Shown here in pieces: positions 23,816-32,052 of a DNA stretch of 64,000 bases (position 1 is the first letter of the stretch; every line of letters starts with the position of its first letter). The notes under the pieces were generated by a model. That model was not told the origin of the DNA and ran no database searches. It saw only the letters and a program-made list of their open reading frames with translations. The translations under genes and the position numbers were made by a program. This DNA is from DASSBQ01 sp040981125 (lineage in GTDB: Bacteria; Nitrospirota; Nitrospiria; Nitrospirales; Nitrospiraceae), in NCBI GenBank assembly GCA_040981125.1, contig JANRMQ010000011.1, forward strand, positions 66,234 through 130,233, given 5' to 3'.

Positions 23816-24258
23816 ACACCGAGTACGAGCGGCGGAAGGCCCCGACGCGCCCAGGTCCCTTTGCGGATCATCACGCCCACAGCAAGTCCGCGTTCGTACA
23901 AGTAAGCCGCGGTGATCGTCGACCAGGATGTCTGCGTGACGCCGACCTGAGAACCGGCACTCCAGAAGCGGGTGTCACACTCCTCGAAGGGCTCACCGCA
24001 AAATCGAAGCCCACAGCGGCCGATGAAGTTGATCATCCATCGATCGGTGACCTGTCGCTGAAGCTCGGCGCGCCATCCGTACGAGGTCGTTTGGATCAGA
24101 TCACATTGGAGGGCTTGGACAGGACATCCCGCACGGGAGTAATCCTGTTCGGCTGAGAGGCAGCTGCCCGATGAAAATTGAAACAGATTGGCGGTGTACG
24201 TGACAGTAGCGCCGATCACCACCGACCATTCGGCGAAAGGCGGGACTAGAGACCACAA
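23812..24258 (-). CDS. Uncharacterised beta-strand-rich protein between ureG and ureD
   Basis: The frame of about 148 residues starts at a TTG (24258) five bases after ureG ends and stops in an ATGA overlap with ureD, so it fits the operon exactly. The sequence alternates short amphipathic strands (VVIGATVTYTANLFQFSSG, WSTITAAYLYERGLAVGVMIRKG) and has eight cysteines, several in pairs, which suggests a periplasmic or outer-membrane barrel fragment. I do not recognise a family. The true start could lie upstream inside ureG; absence of a signal peptide from this start suggests truncation. A role in nickel or urea handling is only suggested by position. Confidence 0.5.
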   Translation of the reverse strand: MWSLVPPFAEWSVVIGATVTYTANLFQFSSGSCLSAEQDYSRAGCPVQALQCDLIQTTSYGWRAELQRQVTDRWMINFIGRCGLRFCGEPFEECDTRFWSAGSQVGVTQTSWSTITAAYLYERGLAVGVMIRKGTWARRGLPPLVLGV

Positions 24259-24262
24259 CGGA

Positions 24263-24958
24263 TCAATGATGTAAGAGCGGATGGGTCCCTTGAATCATGC
24301 GCTGTTCGACCCATTCAGTAACAGACTCGAGTCCTTCGCCGGACAGGAGATTGGTGAATATAAACGGACGGTCGCCCCGCATGCGCCGACTGTCACGCTC
24401 CATGACAGCCAGGTCGGCGTTCACATGAGGGGCCAGATCGATTTTGTTGATCACCAGCAGATCGGATCGCGTAATCCCGGGTCCGCCCTTGCGTGGAATC
24501 TTGTCCCCGGCCGCCACGTCGATCACGTAGATGACATGGTCCACCAGTTCCGGGCTAAAGGTGGCCGCCAGATTATCGCCTCCGCTTTCGACGAACATGA
24601 GTTCCGCATCGGGATGACGCTTCAAGAGATCATCAAGCGCCTCCTGATTATGCGACGCGTCTTCACGGATCGCCGTGTGGGGGCATCCGCCGGTTTCAAC
24701 GCCCACAATACGATCTTGAGGCAGAGCTCCCCTTCTGGTGAGGAATTCCGCATCCTCCTTTGTGAAAATATCATTTGTGACGACCGCGAGGCTGTACCGA
24801 TCGCGGAGGCGGCGGCATAACGCCTCGACCAGCGCCGTCTTGCCCGACCCGACCGGCCCACCGATTCCAATCACAGGGATCCGGCGGGTGCGCGCTTTGG
24901 TCGGCCGCCCGCTGCCGGAAAGGTGTTCATCGTCACGATGCATGTCGCCTCTCGTCAC
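24263..24958 (-). CDS. ureG: Urease accessory GTPase UreG
   Basis: This SIMIBI-class GTPase drives nickel delivery to urease. Of 231 residues, the P-loop is GGPVGSGKTALVEAL near residues 34-48. The metal-binding CPH motif lies in GGCPHTAIREDAS, followed by ESGGDNLAATFSPEL and the base-specificity motif NKIDLAPHV. The N-terminus before the P-loop is about 30 residues longer than minimal, with only three histidines, so it is not the histidine-rich form. There is no ureE in the cluster; nickel must reach this CPH site another way. Confidence 0.95.
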   Translation of the reverse strand: MTRGDMHRDDEHLSGSGRPTKARTRRIPVIGIGGPVGSGKTALVEALCRRLRDRYSLAVVTNDIFTKEDAEFLTRRGALPQDRIVGVETGGCPHTAIREDASHNQEALDDLLKRHPDAELMFVESGGDNLAATFSPELVDHVIYVIDVAAGDKIPRKGGPGITRSDLLVINKIDLAPHVNADLAVMERDSRRMRGDRPFIFTNLLSGEGLESVTEWVEQRMIQGTHPLLHH

Positions 24959-25002
24959 TCGCGAATCATCTCGTGTCTACAGAAAGTGAGAGTTGCTGAT
25001 TT

Positions 25003-25028
25003 GTGATGTGGCAAAGTCTTCACATCAC
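25003..25028. repeat. Perfect inverted repeat in the ureF-ureG spacer
   Basis: GTGATGTG (25003-25010) and CACATCAC (25021-25028) flank ten bases. It sits in the 158-base gap after ureF and before ureG. Without a U tract it may be a processing hairpin or operator. The neighbouring 25075-25115 resembles 19520-19565. Confidence 0.4.
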
Positions 25029-25116
25029 GATATCACGCAATTACGAATCGGACTTCACGCTACTATCTCACCCGCCCACCCCGCGCACGCCGAGACGTGC
25101 GCTCTCCCGAGTCACG

Positions 25117-25803
25117 CTACGATCTGAACAACCTCGATTCCAACCGGCTATGGCGCATCGCATAGATGTCTTGAATGGGCGACCACGCAGACATGTCGGC
25201 TTTAATTGGGATTCGGTGGCTCAATTCAATAAAGAACGGCGTCCAGTTCGCCAGCAAACGTTGGCCTTCGCGTTGTCCGATGGGGAGCAGTTTCATCGCC
25301 GCAGAGACAAAGCCCGCCGCCGTCTGATACAGAAAGGCGGCGATCGCGTCGGTGCGAGGCCATCCGTTCGCCGCAAGAGTCAGGCCCAGGCAGACGGGAA
25401 AATGTCCGGCGGTCCGGGATTCTATAATCTTCTCGTGGAACGCCTGCAGCATCGCATGCGGTTGGTCTCGATCCGTGGCGATCCGCATCACCTGCCGGCC
25501 CATTTGGCGGCTGGCCAATCGGGATTCGTATCCGATTTTCATGGCGTCGAGCTCAGCGTCCACTTGGAGAGCGGCCTCTAAGCTTTTCTTTTTGACCGCT
25601 TCGCAAGCGAGGCTTACCGCCACCGCTTCCCGCCTGCCAATTCCCCCGCGTAAACTATCCTCCACATACTCTTTAAACTCGCCGGCATCGCGGACCGCCC
25701 CTTCCTGCACGGCCGCTTCCAATCCTGATGAATAGGCATACCCGCCGGACGGAAAAAAGCTGTCGATGAAGCGAATGCCCTGAATGAGAGACAGCCCATT
25801 CAT
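25117..25803 (-). CDS. ureF: Urease accessory protein UreF
   Basis: This all-helical protein of 228 residues bridges UreD and UreG and gates GTP hydrolysis. Family features are the N-terminal FIDSFFPSGGYAYSSGLE (11-28), with the usual P-G-Y core, and the C-terminal SHRIPIKADMSAWSPIQDI followed by RHSRLESRLFRS. It begins three bases after the stop of orf143, an unusual neighbour, and is separated from ureG by 158 bases. Confidence 0.93.
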   Translation of the reverse strand: MNGLSLIQGIRFIDSFFPSGGYAYSSGLEAAVQEGAVRDAGEFKEYVEDSLRGGIGRREAVAVSLACEAVKKKSLEAALQVDAELDAMKIGYESRLASRQMGRQVMRIATDRDQPHAMLQAFHEKIIESRTAGHFPVCLGLTLAANGWPRTDAIAAFLYQTAAGFVSAAMKLLPIGQREGQRLLANWTPFFIELSHRIPIKADMSAWSPIQDIYAMRHSRLESRLFRS

Positions 25804-25806
25804 AAG

Positions 25807-26238
25807 CTAACCGAGCCGTCGCTTAAATTCGTCTAGCGTTTGTTCAAGAGATTGAGCCTCACAATGACCGTCCGATTTCAGATATGCCAAGTAGCATGCT
25901 TCTTTCTGGAAACGCGGGATATGTCTATCTCGAATGAAAAACCACCATATGACCTTAAAAGACGATAGCTGATTTCTTAAGAGTTCGCTCTTTATGTAGG
26001 GCTCAATATTCTTATAATTTTCTTCGAGCAACCTATCCACTGCTTTTGCTGGATAGTCCGAACTACTAGATACCTCGACTAGATAGATCTTTTCGCCTTT
26101 GAAGTCTAACGCTACGAAATCCACATCGGCCTTCCAAGGTTCCCCTTCTGAATTATGAAGGATTTCCGCTTGTGGAAGCACCAGGAACCGCCTTACTGCT
26201 GTGAGATAAGAGTGAACTAGTCCTTCGTAGAATTCCAT
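25807..26238 (-). CDS. Uncharacterised protein inserted between ureC and ureF
   Basis: This 143-residue protein is not a known urease factor. It is AT-richer than the genes around it. The segment DVDFVALDF followed by KIYLVEVSSSSDYPAKAVDRLLE (split by GKGE-like turn residues) recalls the core of PD-(D/E)xK-fold proteins, with D39, D41 and E55 as possible metal ligands, but the usual lysine after the glutamate is a serine, so activity is doubtful. With the palindromic element at 26263-26386 it forms an insertion that splits ureABC from ureFGD. A transferred cargo gene is the simplest reading. Confidence 0.6.
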   Translation of the reverse strand: MEFYEGLVHSYLTAVRRFLVLPQAEILHNSEGEPWKADVDFVALDFKGEKIYLVEVSSSSDYPAKAVDRLLEENYKNIEPYIKSELLRNQLSSFKVIWWFFIRDRHIPRFQKEACYLAYLKSDGHCEAQSLEQTLDEFKRRLG

Positions 26239-26262
26239 CTGGCTTTACCTCCTAGAGCGATT

Positions 26263-26386
26263 AGGCTGATCAAAAAGCTCATCCAACGAGGCCGCAGGGA
26301 GTGAGGACCCCGAGGCGTACGCGGCGAGGGTACGTTGAGGGGTACGAGCGACCGAGAACAAAGTTGGGGAGCTTTTTCATCAGCCT
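26263..26386. repeat. Palindromic repeat element of 124 bp
   Basis: The ends AGGCTGATCAAAAAGCTC (26263-26280) and, inverted, AGGCTGATGAAAAAGCTC (26386-26369) match with one difference, and similarity continues inward for several bases. The interior is GC-rich with GTACG blocks. The right end abuts and overlaps the ureC stop codon. It looks like a non-autonomous intergenic repeat of the MITE or REP-like kind. Confidence 0.7.
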
Positions 26387-28112
26387 AAAACAAAAAATAC
26401 CGTTGCGCCATCGGCTGCACAATAATCGGATCGCAAGTCAGATGGACTCCATCGGCCGTCACTACATAGGTTTCCGGATCGACCTCGATTTTCGGCAAAG
26501 CATTGTTCAACTTGAGATCACGCTTCTTGACGGTGCGACAATCCCTGACCGCCACGACCCGCCGCTGCAAACCTAATTTCTTCGGCACCTCCCGCTCCAG
26601 CGCGGCTTGAGACATGAATGTGATGCTGGTACTGCCGATGGCGCGTCCAAAGGCGCCGAACATCGGCCGGCTGAGGACCGGCTGGGGGGTGGGAATCGAC
26701 GCGTTGGGGTCGCCCATCATAGCCTGCGCGATGAAGCCGCTCTTTAAGACCATTTCAGGCTTGATACCGAAGAAGGCCGGTTTCCAAATGACCAGGTCCG
26801 CCACCTTCCCAACCTCGACCGATCCAATCTCATGGGCTACGCCGTGCGCGAGGGCCGGATTGATCGTGTACTTCGCGACATACCGGCGGGCGCGGAAATT
26901 ATCGGCCTGCGGATACTGCGCTTCGGTCCCGGAGGGAGCAAGATGGCCCCGTTGAATTTTCATTTTATGAGCCGTCTGCCAAGTTCGAATGATTAATTCG
27001 CCGATGCGTCCCATCGCCTGTGTGTCTGATGACATCATGCTGATGGCCCCCAGGTCATGCAGGACATCTTCCGCGGCGATCGTCTCGCGGCGGATTCGTG
27101 ACTCCGCAAAGGCCACATCCTCCGGCACCCTTTTATTCAAATGGTGGCAGACCATCAGCATATCCAAATGCTCGTCCATCGTGTTCACGGTAAAGGGCAT
27201 GGTCGGATTCGTGGAGGACGGCAGCACGTTCGGTTCACCACAGACCTTGAGAATGTCCGGGGCGTGCCCGCCCCCTGCCCCCTCGGTGTGATAGGAATGG
27301 ATCGTTCGTCCTTTGAACGCCTTGATCGTGTCCTCGACGAACCCCGCCTCATTCAACGTATCCGTATGCAGGGCGACCTGCACATCGTATCGATCGGCCA
27401 CGCTGAGCGCCGTATCGATGGCGGCGGGCGTCGAGCCCCAGTCTTCGTGCACCTTCACCCCGAGCGCCCCTGCCTCGATCTGTTCATTGAGCGGCTCCGA
27501 TCTGGAGCAATTGCCCTTCCCCGTGAAGCCCAGGTTGATCGGAAACCCTTCTGCCGCTTCGAGCATGCGATGAATGTTCCAAGGCCCAGGGGTTGACGTC
27601 ACGGCATTCGTGCCCGTGGCCGGTCCCGTTCCTCCGCCGATCATGGTCGTAATCCCGGCCGACAACGCCTCCCACGCCTGCTGCGGGCAAATAAAATGCA
27701 CATGGCTTTCGATGGCTCCCGCCGTGACGATGCACCCTTCCGCCGAAATGGCTTCCGTCCCGGCGCCCAGTTCCATCCCTGGTGTCACACCCGGCATGAG
27801 GTTCGGATTGCCCGACTTCCCGATTGCCACGATCCGCCCGTCTTTGATCCCGATGTCCGCCTTTACAATTCCCCAGTAATCCAGGATGAGCGCGTTGGTG
27901 ATGACCGTGTCGAGCGCCCCACCCGCATTCGTGGCCGTCGGCGACTGGCCCATGCCGTCGCGGATGACCTTGCCTCCTCCGAATACAGCCTCGTCGCCAT
28001 AAGACGTATAATCGCGTTCGACTTCGATCAGCAGGTCCGTATCGGCGAGCCGCACTCTGTCTCCCACGGTGGGACCGAACAAATCGGAATATTGCTTTCT
28101 GGGAATCTTCAC
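26385..28112 (-). CDS. ureC: Urease alpha subunit
   Basis: The catalytic subunit, 575 residues, hydrolyses urea to ammonia and carbamate at a dinickel site. Active-site parts are all present: HVHFICPQQ (first His pair), the carbamylated lysine in GVKVHEDWG, ALHTDTLNE, HTEGAGGGHAPD, the flap with CHHLNKRVPEDV, and the aspartate in SSDTQAMGR. It starts with GTG at 28112 and overlaps the ureB stop by GTGA. The stop falls inside the end of a palindromic repeat. Confidence 0.98.
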   Translation of the reverse strand: MKIPRKQYSDLFGPTVGDRVRLADTDLLIEVERDYTSYGDEAVFGGGKVIRDGMGQSPTATNAGGALDTVITNALILDYWGIVKADIGIKDGRIVAIGKSGNPNLMPGVTPGMELGAGTEAISAEGCIVTAGAIESHVHFICPQQAWEALSAGITTMIGGGTGPATGTNAVTSTPGPWNIHRMLEAAEGFPINLGFTGKGNCSRSEPLNEQIEAGALGVKVHEDWGSTPAAIDTALSVADRYDVQVALHTDTLNEAGFVEDTIKAFKGRTIHSYHTEGAGGGHAPDILKVCGEPNVLPSSTNPTMPFTVNTMDEHLDMLMVCHHLNKRVPEDVAFAESRIRRETIAAEDVLHDLGAISMMSSDTQAMGRIGELIIRTWQTAHKMKIQRGHLAPSGTEAQYPQADNFRARRYVAKYTINPALAHGVAHEIGSVEVGKVADLVIWKPAFFGIKPEMVLKSGFIAQAMMGDPNASIPTPQPVLSRPMFGAFGRAIGSTSITFMSQAALEREVPKKLGLQRRVVAVRDCRTVKKRDLKLNNALPKIEVDPETYVVTADGVHLTCDPIIVQPMAQRYFLF

Positions 28113-28594
28113 GGGGTCCCTCCCTTCCGGATAAATCCTCCTTCCGTCGCGCGGGTCATAGCTTGCGCCTTTGCGTGAGCATCATCCAACGGGCCATCGG
28201 TCAGGTTATTGATACCGTGGACCATCCGCGTGCCGGCAAAGGCGACCAAGGTCACGCGCTTTTCTTCGCCCGGCTCAAACCTCGACGCAGTGCCGGCCGG
28301 AATACAGAGTTTGAATCCGAACGCTTGCTCGCGATCGAATTGCAATGCCCGGTTCACCTCGAAAAAATGGCAATGGGATCCGACTTGGATCGGCCGATCG
28401 CCGGAATTCGTGACCGTCAGTTGCTTCGTCTCGCGGCCGCGAAAGGCCTCGATGTCTCCCGACCCGAGCAGAATTTCCCCCGGCGTGACGGGCTTGGCCA
28501 GCTCGGTCCGAATAATCGACGCAACTGATTTGTCTCTACCCGAGGATCCGGTCTGCTTCTTCTTGGTTGCAACTCGTTTTTGTGTAGTCGCCAT
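28109..28594 (-). CDS. ureB: Urease beta subunit
   Basis: This structural subunit of 161 residues has a typical core from about residue 36 (TPGEILLGSGDIEAF; NSGDRPIQVGSHCHFFEVN; the GTASRFEPGE motif). An N-terminal extension of about 35 residues is rich in lysine and threonine, and the C-terminus is also extended. The gene overlaps ureC and follows ureA by 42 bases. Confidence 0.95.
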   Translation of the reverse strand: MATTQKRVATKKKQTGSSGRDKSVASIIRTELAKPVTPGEILLGSGDIEAFRGRETKQLTVTNSGDRPIQVGSHCHFFEVNRALQFDREQAFGFKLCIPAGTASRFEPGEEKRVTLVAFAGTRMVHGINNLTDGPLDDAHAKAQAMTRATEGGFIRKGGTP

Positions 28595-28636
28595 TTCAGC
28601 TCTCCCGGGAATACGCCAAACTGCTGGAACCGGCGC

Positions 28637-28939
28637 TTACCGAATCGGGTTATGGACAGTGACCAGTTTCGTGCCGTCGGGGAAGGTCCCTTCAACTTGA
28701 AATTCATGGATCATCTCAGGCACACCGGGCATGACATCGTTTCGAGAGAGGAGCGTCGTTCCATATGTCATGAGGTCTGCAACGGATTGTCCATCCCGAA
28801 TGCCTTCGAGGATGGCGGCGGTCAGGTAGGCAATGGATTCGGGATGGTTCAGCTTGAGGCCTCGGGCTTTGCGCTCTTTGGCCAATTGGGCGGCGACATA
28901 GATCAGGAGCTTCTCCTGCTCTCTCGGCGTCAAATGCAT
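28637..28939 (-). CDS. ureA: Urease gamma subunit
   Basis: This 100-residue subunit has the family start MHLTPREQEKLLIYVAAQLA and ends with HEFQVEGTFPDGTKLVTVHNPIR. It is the first gene of ureABC. The divergent urea channel gene starts about 100 bases away at 29041, so the spacer should hold promoters for both directions. No ANTAR-type leader is seen here, unlike the other nitrogen operons. Confidence 0.96.
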   Translation of the reverse strand: MHLTPREQEKLLIYVAAQLAKERKARGLKLNHPESIAYLTAAILEGIRDGQSVADLMTYGTTLLSRNDVMPGVPEMIHEFQVEGTFPDGTKLVTVHNPIR

Positions 28940-29040
28940 GAACTTACCTCATTGTGAATCGCTGAGGCCGTGATAACCCCTTGCAAGGGGCTGAATGTTA
29001 GTCTACGATCCGGCCACTGTCAAGGCATACTCTACCGTGG

Positions 29041-30117
29041 ATGCACGTAAGGAACTCTGACTGGATCCTGCTGATGAGTGAGCTGCCCTGGAAGGATCGC
29101 TTCCATGACCATCCGCTCCTTGGACCGATCGACTGGATCCTCCGCGGGATCGGCCAGGTCGTGTTTCAGAACAATCCGATCTCGGGCGCCGTCATCCTTG
29201 GAGCGATCTCTTACAATTCCTGGATCTATGGAATGGTCTGCCTGTTTGGGACCATCATCAGCACGCTGACCGCCGTCTTATTCAAAGCCGATAAGGGGAT
29301 GATCAAAGACGGGCTATTTGGATTCAACGGCGCCTTGATTGCCATCGCGTTGGTGGCCTATACCAGCCGACATTTCACGACCGGCACGATGCCCAGTGGT
29401 CATCTTTGGCTCTACATCGTGCTTGGCGCAGCCTTTACGACCGTAATCCTGCCGGCGTTCGGCGCCGTCCTGGGCCCGCACAAAGTTCCGGGTCTCACCA
29501 TGCCGTTTGTGCTGGCCACCTGGTTTTTTCTCGGCGCGCTGTTCCAGTTTACGACGATTGACGTCTCCCTGAAGCCTACTTCACCTTCCGACTTTACCGG
29601 TCCACGGCCGGAATACACCTGGCTGACCTGGTTTCATGGCGTCACCATGGGCATTGGGGAAATCTTCTTCCAGGACAATTGGGTGACCGGCGTCATCATC
29701 CTGATCGGCATCGCGATCAACACGCGGATCGGAGCGCTGATGGCGCTCATGGGATCCACGCTGGCCGTCGGGGTCGCGGTTTTCTACGGCGCGCAGGAGG
29801 AGGCCATCCGCGACGGCTTGTTCGGCTATAACGCCGCCCTCACCGCGATGGCCCTCGGCGGCACCTTTTTCGTATTGAACCTTCCCGGTTTCATCTATAC
29901 GGTGATCGGCGTGTTGGTGACGGCACGAGTCTGGGCCTCGCTCGGCATTTTTCTGGAGCCGTCGGGCATGCCGGTTTTGACCTCCGCGTTTGTATTCGTC
30001 ACCTGGTTGATGCTCCTCGCAAAAATCGGCTTTCCCTCTCTGATCCCCATCGCGCCATCCGACTCCTCGACGCCGGAAATCAATCTTGAGCGATATCGCT
30101 TCGGTCAGAACAGATAA
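29041..30117 (+). CDS. Urea transporter, UT/Yut channel family
   Basis: This inner-membrane protein of about 358 residues has two homologous halves, each with a GLFGFNGALIAIAL or GLFGYNAALTAMAL signature and QNNPISGAVIL or QDNWVTGVIIL opening, as in bacterial urea channels. It should allow fast passive urea entry next to the high-affinity UrtABCDE pump. The start is either 29041 or the internal ATG at 29074 (MSELPWKDRF), which gives the more usual N-terminus. The gene converges on the porin gene at 30105 with overlapping stops. Confidence 0.93.
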   Translation: MHVRNSDWILLMSELPWKDRFHDHPLLGPIDWILRGIGQVVFQNNPISGAVILGAISYNSWIYGMVCLFGTIISTLTAVLFKADKGMIKDGLFGFNGALIAIALVAYTSRHFTTGTMPSGHLWLYIVLGAAFTTVILPAFGAVLGPHKVPGLTMPFVLATWFFLGALFQFTTIDVSLKPTSPSDFTGPRPEYTWLTWFHGVTMGIGEIFFQDNWVTGVIILIGIAINTRIGALMALMGSTLAVGVAVFYGAQEEAIRDGLFGYNAALTAMALGGTFFVLNLPGFIYTVIGVLVTARVWASLGIFLEPSGMPVLTSAFVFVTWLMLLAKIGFPSLIPIAPSDSSTPEINLERYRFGQNR

Positions 30118-31433
30118 ATCGCTTCCACCGACAGTGTCGGCTGATAGCTCGCCGCACGCGAACCGATTTGAAACACGTTCTGATTGGATCTGTCGTACCG
30201 ATATTCCAGGCGGGTGATCAAGGATTCAAACGGTCTATATTGCAGAGTGGACGTGATTTCCCAGAGTGTTTGCGCAATCGGGGGGGCGGACGACGTCGGG
30301 GACGCGCCGAAGCAGACATTGGCCTTCGGTTGATAATCCGTCGTTCCCCCGCATGACACCAGACCGCCGGCATCCTCAAAGATCTCGGCGCGGAATCTGA
30401 CGCCCCACTGCCGATCGAAGTCATGGATCACGTATCCCGCCGCGCCGTTCCACCTGGCGTTGCCGGACGAACTGACCGTGCTGCTGTTCGCCTGGTTGGC
30501 ATAGTAGGACTCCAGGACGATGGAGGTCTGTTGCGTCGCCTGCACGCTGATAAAACCGCCCACCAATAGGATCGTGCCGCCGCTCGTTCCGGATGATCCC
30601 GGCCTTGGGCCGGCGAGACCATAGAGCGTCATCTTGACTCGGTCCGATGGGGTGAGGGTTAACGCCGATTCTACCAAGGGATCGTGGCGTGTGTTTCCCC
30701 GCGCCGAATTGATATACCCGATCGCTCCGATCGAGAGCGCGACCTGTTTGGTAAACTCGTACGACAGACGCCCGCCTCGCGTGGTAAACGGCTGGCCGAG
30801 ACCGAACAGCCATGATCGCGAATAGTTGGGATTGTGCGGGCTTTCGACCACTTCATATCCGACGACCGAATTCATCTGCCCAAGTTGTATATTGAGTCCG
30901 CTCCCGATCGCCGCAACATACTGCAGATAGACTTCTTGAAAATCGATCCACTGGTTGAAATTGAATCCTCCGACTAAATCAGAGTCACGCCCGGCATTGA
31001 ACTTCACGCGAAACCCGGCGCGATCTTTCCAGGTCCCGCCGGCTTTCGCTTCTTTCTCTAATACAAACTGCGCCAGGTTGGGCCGAAACTGATTGGCATT
31101 CACATCGAAGATACGAAGCTGATTGATCTTATTGGCGGGATTATTGAAGTTCTGAGTATAGGAGCCATCAAGGTAGCCATAGAATCGCAGCCCCCATTCT
31201 TTCGATACAAGGCGCTTCGCCGCCGCGCCCGGCATGCCCTTGTGCCGGAGCAGAACATGTTCCAGGCCCTGATTCGACGGATCGTCCGGTGAATCGGCTT
31301 GAGCCTCGCAGACCGCAACCATCCATACAAAGAACACCGCTCCGACGACAAGATGAAGATTGCGAAACGGGCAAGACCGACATGAACGCGGCAAGGAAGA
31401 GTTCGGAGGCCTCTGGGAGGATGCATCACCCAT
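30105..31433 (-). CDS. Outer-membrane beta-barrel porin
   Basis: This 442-residue protein has a signal peptide ending around VCEAQA and a long beta-barrel: GLRFYGYLDGSYTQNFN opens the barrel and the protein ends in phenylalanine (EAIYLF), the usual outer-membrane sorting signal. Strands such as GLNIQLGQMNSVVGYEVVE fit the beta-barrel porin-2-like families. It is the last gene on this strand behind urtE and a lipoprotein gene, so it may admit urea or another small nitrogen compound. Substrate is inferred only from position. Confidence 0.78.
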   Translation of the reverse strand: MGDASSQRPPNSSLPRSCRSCPFRNLHLVVGAVFFVWMVAVCEAQADSPDDPSNQGLEHVLLRHKGMPGAAAKRLVSKEWGLRFYGYLDGSYTQNFNNPANKINQLRIFDVNANQFRPNLAQFVLEKEAKAGGTWKDRAGFRVKFNAGRDSDLVGGFNFNQWIDFQEVYLQYVAAIGSGLNIQLGQMNSVVGYEVVESPHNPNYSRSWLFGLGQPFTTRGGRLSYEFTKQVALSIGAIGYINSARGNTRHDPLVESALTLTPSDRVKMTLYGLAGPRPGSSGTSGGTILLVGGFISVQATQQTSIVLESYYANQANSSTVSSSGNARWNGAAGYVIHDFDRQWGVRFRAEIFEDAGGLVSCGGTTDYQPKANVCFGASPTSSAPPIAQTLWEITSTLQYRPFESLITRLEYRYDRSNQNVFQIGSRAASYQPTLSVEAIYLF

Positions 31434-31460
31434 TCATACATGACGGATGAGGTGGTCCTG

Positions 31461-31853
31461 TCACTTCTCGCGGGATCGACTCGGACGCTGCGATTCCAGC
31501 AGTGCTCTCGCGTCGATCAGGTCTGCCGCCTCCGGCGGCATGGGCCCCTTGTACATGGTAACCGTCATCGATGTGCGACGTGAAAGGCCGAGCACATCCG
31601 CTCGCTGAGTCAGTCGGAACCATTCATACCCTTCGCGTACCGTGAGTTCTGCACATCGCCATCGGAGATATTCATCGAGTTGCTCCCGGGACGTGAAGGG
31701 ACTGACCTCATATTCGACACGATAGATATGCTCCTTGAGCTGCTCAACTTGGTGCTTCTCGGCCGACGCGAGCGGAGTATAGTGCCCGGTGGCGCAGCCG
31801 AAGAACAAAGGCAGCAAAGCAGCCTGGAGCGCGATGCAAATACGGCGAATCAA
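31461..31853 (-). CDS. Small lipoprotein
   Basis: This 130-residue protein has a lipobox at PLFFGCATG (cysteine near residue 20) after a hydrophobic helix, so it is probably lipid-anchored in an outer or inner membrane. The mature part resembles small cell-envelope lipoproteins with YxxEYEVSPFTSREQLDEYLRWRCAEL, but I cannot name a function. It lies 27 bases before the porin gene and about 200 bases after urtE. The spacer 31854-32052 is GC-rich with hairpin potential and no gene. Confidence 0.65.
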   Translation of the reverse strand: MIRRICIALQAALLPLFFGCATGHYTPLASAEKHQVEQLKEHIYRVEYEVSPFTSREQLDEYLRWRCAELTVREGYEWFRLTQRADVLGLSRRTSMTVTMYKGPMPPEAADLIDARALLESQRPSRSREK

Positions 31854-32052
31854 GTATCAGACCCCTTCCAACTCGGAGCAATATGGCCAAGTAAGAACCA
31901 CCAGACATCATATGCTTTTGGAGGGTTATCATCGAGTCGGCGAGGCGGCTGGAACTCCGCCCGGCAAGCCCCGGGAGGGCCGCTCCGGAGGCGCGGGAGC
32001 GCGGGTCCGCTGGACCTGGCTGGAAGCTGGATTGGGTAGGTCAAAGCCCTTC

